Below are positions 10,853 to 21,964 of a stretch of DNA of 64,000 nucleotides, piece after piece; positions within the stretch are counted from its first letter, which is position 1, and each line of letters opens with the position of its first letter. The translations under genes and the position numbers were made by a program. Origin of the DNA: Dactylorhiza incarnata (lineage: Eukaryota > Streptophyta > Magnoliopsida > Asparagales > Orchidaceae); assembly GCA_033032865.1 (NCBI GenBank), contig JAWHQI010000165.1:5281001-5345000 (forward strand). Reading direction: 5' to 3'. Below the pieces are notes generated by a model. It saw nothing but the letters and a program-made list of their open reading frames with translations. It did no database searches and was not told where the DNA came from.

Positions 10853-11950
10853 GGAATTCTACAAGAATTCATGCAGAATTTAATCATTACCTTAATTTCA
10901 AAAAACAATTTATTTTAATTTGGACTTCAATTAAATACTCCCACTATTTTATTCAAATTGATAGCCCTCACTATCAATTCGGAGATTCCATGCGAGCTAC
11001 TCTCTTAGTGGACAAGATCCGTATTTCACCAACACCACAAGTCCGCTTTGGCGTTCCTCTCATAATGCGATTATTTAGGTAGACAACGCTTGCCAATTGC
11101 ATCCTCATGCAACTCTTGTATGGCTGGTGAATAACTCCTTATTCGCATCCATCATATGGTGCATGCCAACCCTATGCCTCTAGGCACTCAACTTTTGAGG
11201 TCACCTAGTTAAGTTAGACCCGATGTCGACAGTGGGATATCACACTTATCCGCTCGCACCCTTACCAAGATAGATTAATGCACCTTGCTTTGGCAAGCCC
11301 ACACTTCATCGATCGAGGCAGGAAGAGTGTCATCCATCGGAAGGCATCCGAACACTTAATATTTGATGAAGGGATTTTAATTTTTAATAATAAGTTAACA
11401 CTTTACCATGATCAACATTTGATCAAGTGCACATCAACAGGAAAACAAGCTTTCTAAAATCCAAATGCATCCCTTATGTGCACAACATAAGACTATCAAC
11501 CTTTGATAGACGAAAGGGCTAAATCTGGACATTTAGAACTCTTCCAAATCTTCAGATTTACATGCATTGGACAAAGGCAAAGACAACTCGACTTAAAGCA
11601 GTAGACAAGCTCGTCTCTCATTGTTGGATTCAAAATCCAAAACAATACAAGGGTTCATTAACCACTTGAGGGACGATTACTGCTAAGGAGACAACAATTT
11701 CTAACAATTAGAAATAACCACGAAATCCCAGACGTTCCTGGCGGGGTTCCAAGGGGCCGCGCCCCTGGCGGGATCTTAGGGGCAGAGCCCCGACCAAATT
11801 TTTGAAATCCCACCACCAGAAACCACACAAAATCACATCAAATGTGATATTCCAAGAAGAAATCTTGACATTTAGAACGCTTCCAAATACCTAGATTTGC
11901 ACGTACTGGAATAACCTAACTTCTGAAACAACATTCATGACCGGAACCTC
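10853..11950 (-). other. 5' leader of copia element
   Basis: This untranslated leader lies between the right LTR and gag. It holds two short GC-rich hairpins (11753-11765 and 11779-11791). Nothing else was recognised. Such leaders usually hold packaging and dimerisation signals; assigning those roles here is inference. Confidence 0.6.
11753..11791 (-). other. Twin GC hairpins in copia leader
   Basis: GGGGCCGCGCCCC at 11753-11765 and GGGGCAGAGCCCC at 11779-11791 each form a 5-bp GC stem with a 3-nt loop, 13 bases apart. They stand out in an otherwise AT-rich leader. A packaging or kissing-loop role is possible but untested. Confidence 0.6.
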
Positions 11951-11960
11951 GCTCTGATAC
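11951..11960 (-). other. Damaged primer-binding site, copia element
   Basis: On the minus strand this reads GTATCAGAGC, which matches the inner part of the initiator-Met site TGGTATCAGAGC. The expected TGG next to the LTR is missing. The five bases between site and LTR (11961-11965) are AGAGG on the + strand, identical to the TSD. Confidence 0.65.
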
Positions 11961-11965
11961 AGAGG

Positions 11966-12961
11966 TGTTGGGTTTTTCTATGACCATACATCACATGTAG
12001 GCGCAGCGGAAATAAAAGAGAAACAACCCCAAAAGACTTGGATCGGCCATGAATATTGAATCAAGAAGTAAATCAAAACTACTAGGTATGAAATTACCTT
12101 GGCGGGATTGGATCAAATCCAACCTAGATGCTCCAAGAAGAAGATTGCCTTCGTCGGCTTTGCAAGAGTTCTCACGTAGAATAATGTCTACGTCTCTACA
12201 GCAGTCCACAAGAGCCGGGAGAAGAAGACTACACCTTGCGCTTCCACGGATTGCTAGATCCGCTTCAGGAAGAACAACACCGGCGACAATCGTCGGAGAG
12301 GAAGTCGGCGGAGGCGATTCAGACGGAACTCCTTCCGTCTAGAGTTCGAGCGGAACTCCTTCCGTCGGCTTCTATTTCGTAAGTTATGAGAACCCTAAAA
12401 GAAGTCCTATTTATACCCAAAGGATAAACAACTTCTAGAAGAATCGCTATCCGCAGACCACACAGCAAAATAGGGGCTTCTGTTACAATTCGTCGGGATT
12501 CCACGGAACATCATTCGTCGAGTTTTCACGGAACAATCCGACGAATCCCGACGAATCCGACGAATCATGTCAGACGGCAACATTTGCTGAGTTAAGGATC
12601 TCTGTAACAATTCGTCGAGATTCCACGGAACAATCCGATGAATCCCGACGAATCCGACGAATCATGTCAGACGGCAACATTTGCCGAGTTAAGGATCTCT
12701 GTAACAATTCGTCGAGATTCCACGGAACAATCTGACGAATCCCGACGAATTCGACGAATTCTATCCATGTAAACCCGACGAATTCAGACAGCAACATTTG
12801 CTGGACTTCCCCCATTCTATATGGTGATTGGTAACCTTTACCAACATAGTCAATCTTCCAACTTCTCCACATGCTCTTATGTGCGACCCTGCAGGCTCAT
12901 ATCGCGTTGGCAGTGACATTACATGTTTGACCACTTCTAGATCACAATGGTAACTCCAACA
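11966..12961 (-). repeat. Copia right LTR (5' LTR of the element)
   Basis: It begins TGTTGGGTTTTTC and ends CCAACA. It has two full 97-bp repeat units (landmarks at 12591 and 12688) where the left LTR has three. Near 12325-12368 it has an extra short duplication of a GGAACTCCTTCCGTC-like string that the left LTR lacks. A TATA-like box is at 12407-12416 (minus strand GTATAAATAG). Confidence 0.9.
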
Positions 12962-12966
12962 AGAGG
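12962..12966. repeat. TSD AGAGG, right of copia element
   Basis: It matches 4852-4856 and confirms both ends of the element. Confidence 0.85.
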
Positions 12967-15900
12967 TTCAAATTATAGCTTCAGTTTTTGGGAAGCTAAT
13001 GGGGCCCCCACGCACGGCTGTTTTATTTCTCCTCTTCTATTTTTGCTTTCTCACCTGTAATTGTTTAGGGTTTAGGCTTTCTGCTGTTATAGTTACTATT
13101 TCCGCTGTTATAAGGCTACAATTTCTGCTGTTATTAAGGTTATTACTTCTGTTGTTATTTTTTCTTCAAGAAATGTTAACACAGTTATTATTTCTGCTGT
13201 TATAGTCCTCCTCGATTTAGCATTTCAAAATTTTGCTATTATTTTAGCTATTGTTTTTGCTGTTATTATTCAGTGAATTATGATAATGTTCTAGCCGAAC
13301 ACAGTTATTGTAATCTTTGCCATTAAATTCCCTTCTATTAGTAATCTTTGTCATTTGAAAATCATATTGATTGAACGGTCATTTTTACAAGAGTTTGATG
13401 CAGAAATTTTAGTATTCCCAATATGAACTTAAAAAATACATTCACCTACTAAAATAAATAGCTTGACGGTCTCAGCTGATTTATATATGCGGCGTGATGA
13501 ATATATTGCAGGTCTCAGCTTCTTCGAGACTCTTCTGCTGATCCTTGCCTCAACTGCTCATCGTCTACCCTCTTCCACAGGTTAATATCTCACTATGCTA
13601 CTCATTCTCCTCTTCACCGCGGGATTGTTCCCTCTAATTTCATTTATAAGCTTTTCTGCATTCATTTATAAGCCATCCTCTTTATTAATATTAATCATTT
13701 TGATCCTGCATATTAGTTTGCATTTCTATAATGGATTGTTTTTCTTGGAATTCATTTCAATGTTGATGCACCCTCATTTCAATACATATCTGTTGTTAAG
13801 AGTATATACAATGGCAGAAAAGTCCTCAATTGATCTCTTTTAGTTAAAATGTATGTTTTAGAGTAGATGTAATGAGAACATGATTTTATTTCACTATAAG
13901 CAGAAATCAGATTTTAACACTATAGTTTTCTCCACGGTTCTTATAATGTTAAAATTTCTTATAACGTTTCCTTTTCCACTAAGACAGTAACATTCTTATG
14001 ACCATTTCTATAGTTCACCACTTCAAAATCCACAAATAATTTATTATCCTCATTATGTCGATTTTCTTTAACTGTACATCCCCCATTCTTAATTTCCAAG
14101 TAATATGCTTACTGAATTTTAACAAAAAAATTTAACCAACAATTTTGCTCTCTTTCTTAGCATTTTTAATTTGTTCATCTTCATATAGCTTTCTTCGCAT
14201 TTTTAATTTGTTCTTCTTTATATATAATAGTTGCTTCAGAAATTATCCCTGCTTCAGAAATCGTCCCTGCATTTTGACTTTGTTCTTTATATATTTACTT
14301 TGTTCTTTATATATTTACTCTGTTCTTATCGCTTATCCATTTCAGGACCGTCCCTGCTTAACACTCCTTACTGAGCTTTTGGTCCGGGAGTTCTCAATAT
14401 TTGGTAATGTTTTAATTTGATGCGTTATCATTCCCATTGTCTTAATTTCCTGCATTTTCACTCCCATTCGCTGATCTCTCTCTACTTAAAATCGATGCTT
14501 ATCTTCCATGCTTATCGTGCTATTTTTTGGTTTTACACATGCTCGCAATCTATTTGATGGATTGCCTAAGAGATGTCCGATGTGAATTTTCAACTTACAT
14601 GCTCGCAATCTTTACATACATTTGCAGTTATTTGGATTTCTTATGCCCCGGATCACTATATACCTTTGCTCTACTTTTGGTGGATTTTGTTCAGAAACTC
14701 TGACTTAGGCTTTTCTTTTATTTTTGGAGTTCTTAATTTTTTATTACCATTCGATAAAGAGGCATCATGAGATTAATGTATTTTGAGTTCTTAATTTTCT
14801 ATTAACTTTTCTTTTCCCTAACATATATATATATAAATAATTTTCACCTTAAATAATTTAACAGTATTTGCATGGGGAAATTTCAAAGCCATGACTTAGA
14901 TGTTTTCTGAAGTTGTGACTTTGAATTTAAAACTTAGATTATGACATTTAGAAATATTTGTGTTTACAAATGGATGCATATTCTGGCTCTTTCACTTTCA
15001 TAAGTTTCTTTCATTTCAGCCATTGTTATCCATAATCTGCACCTTCAATCCTTACCTTTCTTCTCCCTCAGTATTATTATCTAAAAATGTTTTCTTGGTT
15101 CTGTCAATACTTCTAATACAGGTGAAGAAAATATGAATTGTGTTTACAGGAGATATGAGGAGTGGAGATATTCTGGCTCTGTCAATACTTCAAATATGAA
15201 TTTTCTGTTGAATGAGAAGCACATGAATGCAGAACTCATTTGCATTGTGTTCTTTGAAGCATATCTCTATTTTTCTTACTGCAGATCGAACAATTGTTAA
15301 ATTTTCTTGCATATTTGTTTTCTACATAGTTTTTTTCTATAGTGGATTCCCTCTACATATAGGAAAAAAATGTGTTCAGATGACCCGTTTCATGTTGGGT
15401 TTCATGTTCCCCTTCTTATTCTCACAAAAAAAGCTCATGTTAGGTTTCATGCTCTTCAATTTCATGTTCCCTCTACTTGGGAATCTTCATGTGGTAATTT
15501 TAGTGAGTGCTGAATATGGAGATGTGAATGCATGACAATATTGTTTTAGGAAGATGATGAATGGATTCAGTAAATAGGTGGGGCAAATTAATAAATTTTT
15601 GATCTCCCATTTATATTTAACTAGGTGGCGCAGCCAACCAGGTCCCTGAAAAACTTCATTCACAACGGTGATTTACAACAGCTTCGACCATCAGCAAAAG
15701 CATTTCTCAGCATTTCTTTGTGGTAACCTATGTTTGTGCTATGTCCATTTTGGTAGTCCAGTGTTTGTTTGTGAGGAAAATTATTCTGCAATGTTCAAAA
15801 GCATTTCTCTTGTTTGTTTGTGAGAAAATTTCTTTCTTCATTCGTGTGATCTTATTTCCCCATGTTTATTTTTACTCCTTTGATGCCCTTAATATTGAAT

Positions 15901-17040
15901 TAAAAATGGTTATGTGTAAGTGTGTGTAATGCTTTGATGCTCTTGAACTGCTTCAGAGATCATATATCTGCAACTATAACTGCAAATAATATTTCTCCTG
16001 TTTGTTTCTTAGAGAGCAGTGGGAGGAAGGTTTTGCTGTGCAAACAACACTGCAGTTGGGCTCCGGAAGCCATCTAAGATATAGGTTCTGTTGTGCAATA
16101 AGCATAATACCTGTAATAATACTAACAGAACCTATGAGAATTTTAAAAAGTCAAGAAAAATAGAAGTACAATCCATAATTAAAATGAGTATTATTGCTAA
16201 AAATGATTATAGAAAAATGTATACAAAGCTAAAAATAACGATACATCTATTAAAAGTGACTTCTAATAAAAATGAGTATTATTGTTTCGCGAATGCTTCG
16301 AAGAAGAAATATAATCTTTTAGTTGTTCGATCCTCTTTTTAATACTAAAATTTGGGATGCATAAATTGATGTTCCTCCAGGTTTTGTTTCGATTTTTTTA
16401 TTAAGAATGCCAGCAGATTTTGTTTCGGCTTCTCCACCTCTTCGGTTTTGTTCTTATGGGTTCAAGAGTTCTCACAACAATATTAAGTCAAGCTTTTCTT
16501 CTTCCTTTTTTTGATTAAAAATGGCAGCATTCAAGCTTTTGTTGGTGCTTTTCTTAAAATAAGTGTTTTTTAGATTAAAATATGGTAGCAGATCAAACTT
16601 GATTAGATTTCTCACACATGCTTGCTGGCACTTCTAGAGGAAGCTAACAATTTAGTAGAATTTATTCATTACTGCCTTCCTTTTAATGATTTAATTGTGT
16701 TCGCATTGCTATTGAAGCTTATCTTATTGGAGCAATTAAGTTTCACCCATTCATTAGGCTTCACCCATGTTGATGTATGTGTGCAACCCGCCTCATTTTT
16801 GCACAAAGGAATTTAATATCTAGCCGGTTATATAAAAATAGATAGAAAATTGATGTGCATTAGTAATGAAAAATATTGTTCAGTGTATAAGTGCAATGTG
16901 TGGCTCAGTGTATGGGATGCAATGTGAGGCTCGATTTTAACTACTGCATAGAATGAAATATAAATTTGTTCAAACATCCTTTAGCATAGAATGAAATAAG
17001 TAACAGAAAATAACTCAATTATAACCCTTTAGCAGAAGAC
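12967..17040. other. Unassigned AT-rich sequence
   Basis: This continues the stretch broken by the copia element. I saw no convincing coding region in about 4 kb. Short frames of 60-100 codons are T-rich and hydrophobic by composition only. There are splice-like junctions: TTGCAGGTCTCAG near 13510, CCACAGGTTAATATC near 13575, TACAGGTGAAG near 15118 and TTTACAGGAGATATG near 15146. Around 14200-14320, TTTATATATTTACT and GCTTCAGAAAT are tandemly duplicated. It could be an intron-rich relic or an unrecognised DNA transposon. No terminal inverted repeat was found by eye. Confidence 0.4.
13075..13270. repeat. Degenerate TTTCTGCTGTTATT repeat
   Basis: Seven or so imperfect copies of a word near TTTCTGCTGTTAT, 15-30 bases apart, make a low-complexity T-rich block. 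It explains the hydrophobic short reading frame over it. Confidence 0.6.
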
Positions 17041-17575
17041 CAATATCGCCCCCCGACCAATATCTTCCCGAAAATCAATATCGCCCCCCGACGACCAATG
17101 TTTCCCCCACGACCAATGTCGCCCCCACGACCAATGTCGCCCCCACGACCAATGTCGCCCCGACGACCAATGTCGCCACCACGACCAATGTCGCCCCGAC
17201 GACCAATGTCGCCCCGACGACCAATGTGCCCCGACGACCAATGTCGCCCCCACGAGCAATGTCACCCCGACGACCAATGTCGCCCCGACGACCAATGTCG
17301 CCCCGACGACCAATGTCGCCCCGACGACCAATGTCGCCCCGACGACCAATGTCGCCCCCACGACCAATGTCGCCCCCACGACCAATGTCGCCCCCACGAC
17401 CAATGTCGCCCCCACGACCAATGTCGCCCCCAAGACCAATGTCGCCCCCACGACCAATGTCGCCCCGACGCCAATGTCCCCCTCACGGCCAATGTCCCCC
17501 CCCCCCCCCCCCCCCACGGCCAATGTCGCTCCGACGACCAATGTCGCCCCCACGACCAATGTCGCCCCCCCGCAC
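17041..17575. repeat. 18-bp minisatellite ACCAATGTCGCCCCGACG
   Basis: Nearly thirty tandem copies of an 18-bp unit (variants ACCAATGTCGCCCCCACG and ACCAATGTCGCCCCGACG). Because 18 is a multiple of three, open frames run through it on both strands. Those Arg/Pro-rich and Val/Gly-rich frames are artefacts. A run of 20 C interrupts it at 17496-17515. The first units (AATATCGCCCCCCG) are diverged. It may be the U3 word array of the adjoining minus-orientation LTR. Confidence 0.92.
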
Positions 17576-17619
17576 GGGATCCCCCGTGCACGACTGCTCG
17601 TATATATATATATATATAT
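17572..17619. other. Hairpin and TA microsatellite
   Basis: GCACGGGATCCCCCGTGC at 17572-17589 pairs in a perfect 7-bp stem. About ten TA units follow at 17601-17619. Both separate the minisatellite from the LTR fragment. Confidence 0.7.
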
Positions 17620-17699
17620 TGCGTAGTGGTAGACATTCCCTGTGCCCCTATCACCTGCTATTGTTTATACCCCTTGATGTCCTTCGCTTCAACCTTCCC

Positions 17700-18174
17700 G
17701 CACGGTGCCTAGGAGTCACCGGGGGAGGGGTGGGGGATTGGCTTAGTCATTTGACTAACGGTCGGTGGACCTTATCATTTTAGGGGACCGAGGCGATGTT
17801 GCAGCACTAGAGGCTGGTGCAGACAGAGGTGGGCCAGTCTAGTACAGGAGCACAAGTTTCAGGATCAGTGAGTGATTAGTTGTTAGCTTCCGCAAGTGAT
17901 CTTGTAGTGAGGAAATGATGTACAGGGCATGTGCCCTTTATTATTGTAACATTGTTATTTCAGTTGTACCATGTGGACATTTATTATATATAGCATGTGA
18001 TTTGTGGACTTGAACTTCTATTTGTTCGCTTATACTTTTCTTCTTCTGTGATCGATATGGCCGGCAGGATCGGCGTTTTGTAGTGGCGACCTTCCCGAGT
18101 GATGGTTTCACCGCAAAGCGGCGGTTCTGGGCATAAGACCCGGGTTTTCAAAAGATAAAAAATGGGGTCTTACA
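17700..18174 (-). mobile_element. Gypsy-type LTR 5' end, minus orientation
   Basis: On the minus strand it starts at 18174 with TGTAAGACCCC, followed by CCCGGGTCTTATG, ACCGCC, GTGAAACC and a GGTCGCCACTACAAAACG segment. I recognise this as the opening of plant Tekay/Del-like chromovirus LTRs. No internal region or partner LTR is present. The left limit is uncertain, and the LTR may extend through the minisatellite. Confidence 0.6.
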
Positions 18175-18300
18175 TAACCTCATCTTTATCATTTTATCAA
18201 AGGTAATTTTTACTTGAGCAAGAAAAAGCTGTCACTCAAGGAGCACATATGTATAGCACTGCTATAGCATTGCACTGATAATACAAAAGAGTGAAAATGG

Positions 18301-18380
18301 ACAATATCGTTTTGAACGCAAAACTATATCGTTGAAATGATGATTGGTATCGTCAAAATGATTTTGCGTCACGACGATAC
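18301..18380 (+). repeat. Inverted-word array upstream of S1 env-like ORF
   Basis: The words are TATCGTT, ATCGTTGAAATGATG, TATCGTC and ACGACGATAC. ATCGTTGAAATGATG (18328-18342) recurs exactly in the S1 LTR at 21194-21208, and ACGACGATAC (18371-18380) recurs at 21411-21420. The array precedes a CCAATCA box and a TATA box, in the same order as in the LTR. Confidence 0.75.
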
Positions 18381-18418
18381 CTAATCACCAATGGACTCTT
18401 AAATAGACCTAAGCTTAA

Positions 18419-18496
18419 CCAATCATAACAGCTTAACTCGAGTTAATCTGACATTTAACAAATGACACTTCATCTTCCAACTCAGAAACTATAAAT
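18419..18496 (+). promoter_or_regulatory. CCAAT and TATA boxes upstream of S1 env-like ORF
   Basis: CCAATCA at 18419-18425 and CTATAAAT at 18489-18496 lie 70 bases apart, 123 bases before the first ATG of the envelope-like ORF. The S1 LTR has CCAATCA at 21878 and CTATAAAA at 21957, 79 bases apart. Both spacers contain a TCTG..CA..T.AA..ACA run. This is a probable internal promoter. Confidence 0.6.
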
Positions 18497-18618
18497 AAGG
18501 TCAGATGTCTTAAGGTTAAAACACTTTCTACATTAGCCCTAAAAGGACGTCGTGCTCTCTACACCTTCAAAGAGTGAGCGAGTCGACTAAACTAGAATCC
18601 TCTCCAATCAAGTAAGAA

Positions 18619-20818
18619 ATGGCGCCAAAGAAGGAAGGATTTCTCTATGAAGGAAGCAAAGTAGTGAGGTGCGGTTTCTCAGAGGGGCCAGAAGAGATTC
18701 AGGGCGCTATTAAGCTATTAGTCGCCGTCGGCCTGGAATTTGCCCTCTCATAGTCAATAATAATATTAAAAGGAGAACTGTTGGAGATCTACTCGAATGC
18801 CAAGGGTGGTTTAAAAGGAACATCTGTGAAAAGCTTAATCAATGGGATAAAGGTCAAGGTGAATCCCAAGAGGTTGGCAAGGGTTCTTCAGCTGCCGACC
18901 TTCGCCAAGGGGGAGGAAGATGAAAAGGTCACCCAGGAAGACCTTTACAGTGCTCTGGAATGGTGCGGTCACTCCAGCAAGACCTATGGGTCTCTGGAAA
19001 GAAAGAATTTTAATCAACAAGGGAAACTCATGGTTGATATTGTAGGAAAAGCCCTCCTCTGTAAAGTAGGGTCGCATGATAGGATATCCAAGCCCATGTT
19101 CGAGATTATGGCAAGGATAATCCTAAGTAAGAAGACCAACTGGGGTCAGATCATTTTCAAGAGGATTCAAGACTGCTTTCAAGTTCCAAATCTGGGAAGA
19201 ATATTATCATTGTATCTACTAATATCCTACCCTGAAAGCTTCAACTAGAAGTATGGCGTAAAAATCCATCACATGAGGAGGATGGACATCAGGATACTGG
19301 AAAGATGGGAGAAAACTCCGACTAAGACTCCTAATAAGCTGAATACTGCAGAGGATGTGAAGAGGAAGGGAGAAAGCTCATCTGACGAAAGTGAATCAGG
19401 CAACAACTCAGACTCGTCTGACTCTAAAGTGCCTGTAGAGAAAAGGAATGTCTCCCTCCAGACCTCTGCCCTAAGTCTGGGATCTGAGACAATGGTAACA
19501 GCAGGAACAGAGCTAGAGGATGTTGAGACTGAGAGGGAGAAGAATGGTGAGATCCCTGCTCAAGTGGAAGAAGTGATCAATAAGATCATTGGGGCTGAGG
19601 ATGCTATCCATCATGGATCAGTAGACCAAGAGGACCCTAGTAAAGATCCCCAAAAAGAGAAGCTAGAGAATTCTGCTGATGAGACTAGCAGAGATCTGCC
19701 AAATCCTGAAAAGGAAAATGAGTCAAACCAGTCACCCATCAGGAAATCTCCATCTCCAATGGTTGATGGGAATAAAGAAGAGGAACCAGGACTAGCCAGT
19801 TCGCCTCTAGAGAATAGGCTAGTAGAGTTCTTCCTACTGCCTCAGATAAGAATACTCTTGGAAGAGCAAAGGCTAAAAATTGAAGGTCATGTTAACTCAG
19901 CCATCAATGAGCTAAGGAGGGAACTATCTGCAGAAACTGTAAGCCTAACAAATAATGTGAAGAATCTACAAGAATACACTTCCAAAGAGACTGCACTTAC
20001 TCACAAGGGTCTATCTGATGTAGGGGATAATCGGATAATGATTGCCAACAACATAGAGAAGGCCTACATAGCAACCACAAGAGGATGGTTGAACACAAAA
20101 CTAATCTTCAAGAAAGTCTAGATCACCACAATAAGGATCTAGACAGTCATCTGCTTGAGACCAAGAACCATTTGGAAGCAGGAATTCATATGCTTAAAAG
20201 CAAGATACTGGTCCTTCAGGAGAACCTCCAGAGGGGGTTATCTGATGAAGTCATAAAGGGGGAGAGATCAATGATAAAGGCCAATAGTGAACATGCCATC
20301 TGGACCACAAATACCATCAGGGAAGCAATGAATCTCCCTCCTCTCCATTTTGATGAACCTGCAGGAGAGTACCATGCTGAAGAGCAACATGCAGACATTC
20401 CTGATACTGCCACTGATAAGGGTAAAGAGAAGGAAGTACTGGAGGATGAAGAAGTAAAAATGAGGAAGAGAAAGTACATGGAGGAAATGGAGAAAAATGA
20501 TGACTATGAAAGATGGAGTCCCAAGTCCAGAGCCATCATATTAAAGGCATGGGAGTTGGTGAAGGTAAATAAAGGTGAGAGGTACAAAGTGTACAATCCT
20601 CAAGAATGGGCTAAGTATGAAGAGCAAGAAGAAGTAAGGAGAGTATACAGAAGGGACAAGCAGGCAGAATCCCTGCAGACACTCCTGAGCCTCTAAAGTA
20701 TCATCCCAAGCCAATTGAATACTTCACCAGACATGTTGAAAAGGAGAAGGAAGCCAGTGCCAAGAAAGCAAAGGGTGAAGCTGCTATAAGGGCACCAGAG
20801 ATATAGATGACTAAATCT
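18619..20818 (+). pseudogene. Sirevirus envelope-like ORF of S1, fragmented
   Basis: A single ancestral ORF is now in at least four frames. The first (18619-18753) starts MAPKKEG and stops after 44 codons. The second (18781-19248) holds the conserved core: GKLMVDIVGKALL, then KTNWGQIIFKRI, then GRILSLYL. S2 has the equivalents DIVGKVLL, KVNWGSVLFELV and GRILGIVL. The third (19273-20121) is an acidic, Ser/Glu-rich middle followed by a predicted coiled coil. The fourth (20085-20696) is a heptad-rich coiled coil followed by a basic end. Coding similarity may run on to about 20818 in another frame. The role of Sirevirus envelope-like proteins is unproven. No signal peptide or clear membrane segment is seen. 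Confidence 0.75.
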
Positions 20819-20990
20819 TTACGAGGCTAAATGTAGAAATGTCAAAATCCTTTTGAAACATTTGGCACTATTTATAAATGAAGTAATATTTGTCAAAATT
20901 CTGTGTTCACTCAAAAATAGTTTCAATGTCATCATTATGTGCTTATTGGCTTAAGATGTACTTTATCATTGAGTGGGTTATGACTTCTTC

Positions 20991-21004
20991 AAATAGAGGG
21001 AGAT
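20991..21004 (+). other. Polypurine tract of S1
   Basis: AAATAGAGGGAGAT ends directly against the TGTTGGG start of the 3' LTR. Confidence 0.85.
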
Positions 21005-21139
21005 TGTTGGGAACAGTGCCTAGCAGTATTCCTGATTTGAAGAAGTGCTCAGCTCAATGATAAGTGCAGATTGTATTTAATGTCATATCTAGTTCATGCT
21101 TGTAGAGATAAGACAATATGTCTAGTAGTCAATAACTTG

Positions 21140-21860
21140 CCTAAGTATAATATCATCGAAAAAGGCTGGACATGTCATCGACAAGTATAGACACATCGTT
21201 GAAATGATGGGCAGAGCAAAGAAGAATGGATATGCCTGATGTCGTCGAAAAGGATCAAGCGTATCATCGACAACAGCAGGCACATTGTCAACAACATACA
21301 GAGCAAGGCTAAATGGTGATATCATTGTGACATGTACACGACGATATCAGAAAGTCAAGATGAAGAAGAAGACTCAAAGATGTCGACGATAACTTCGACA
21401 AGAAGCCATGACGACGATACGGCTAAGGACGAATAGATGTCATCGACAAGAAGTCGTGTCGTCGGAAAGTCTAAGTAAGACTGATGTCGATGACATCATC
21501 ATAAAGAAGGCGTGACATCGAGAATGCTAAAGAAGGTCATATGAAGACAGGCAGTTGCTGAAGTATAGTCTGTCGACATTATTTCAATTATGTCGTCGAC
21601 AAGATAAGGTGGTTTTAGCGATATTGAGGAGACAAGGAGTTCTCGCCGATATCAGGTTGATGACTTCGTGTCTTCTTAAGCTCGAGTGCAGAAGTGATGT
21701 CCCGTATCGTCGAGATATCACTATCTGATGAAGAATTGAAGTAGAAACCAACTCAAGACATCGACAAGCCCTGTCGTCGAGATATTGTCCATGTTTTTGT
21801 AACAATGGAAATATCATCGAGGCAGATTCAAAAGTAGCTGTACGCGCTGTCAACAATTAA
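21140..21860 (+). repeat. TCATCGA / GTCGTCGAC word array in S1 LTR
   Basis: More than twenty short words such as TATCATCGA, ATGTCGTCGA, TGTCGTCGACA and CGACGATA occur in both orientations over 720 bp, upstream of the CCAAT and TATA boxes. Many form short self-complementary pairs. Clusters of CG-rich palindromes in LTRs are a described property of Sireviruses. Confidence 0.75.
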
Positions 21861-21956
21861 TGTCGCCGCCTGATTATCCAATCAGCGCATGTTCTTGTGA
21901 GATGGGCGTCTGTCAGTAAAGGACATCATATGTGACTGTTAAGCGGCTCATCCGTC

Positions 21957-21964
21957 CTATAAAA
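21957..21964 (+). promoter_or_regulatory. TATA box of S1 LTR
   Basis: CTATAAAA, 79 bases after CCAATCA and directly after the word array; the likely transcription start region of the LTR. Confidence 0.6.

Larger units (their letters stand above)
4857..12961 (-). mobile_element. Copia retrotransposon, minus strand
   Basis: The element is complete: LTRs at 4857-5920 and 11966-12961, gag-pol reading on the minus strand, a polypurine tract inside the left LTR, a damaged initiator-Met primer site inside the right LTR, and AGAGG duplications on both sides. Domain order gag, protease, integrase, reverse transcriptase, RNase H defines Ty1/copia. The pol sequence (protease motif DTGCGSH, RT motif YVDD, RNase H motif TTEAEY) is not of the Sirevirus type seen at 46828-52104. 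It is probably incompetent: two frameshifts in the RNase H region, a lost zinc-knuckle cysteine and a damaged primer site. Confidence 0.92.

Noticed and set aside
17029..17783. Long Arg/Pro- and Val/Gly-rich frames on both strands
   Set aside because: They are translations of an 18-bp minisatellite, whose period is a multiple of three.
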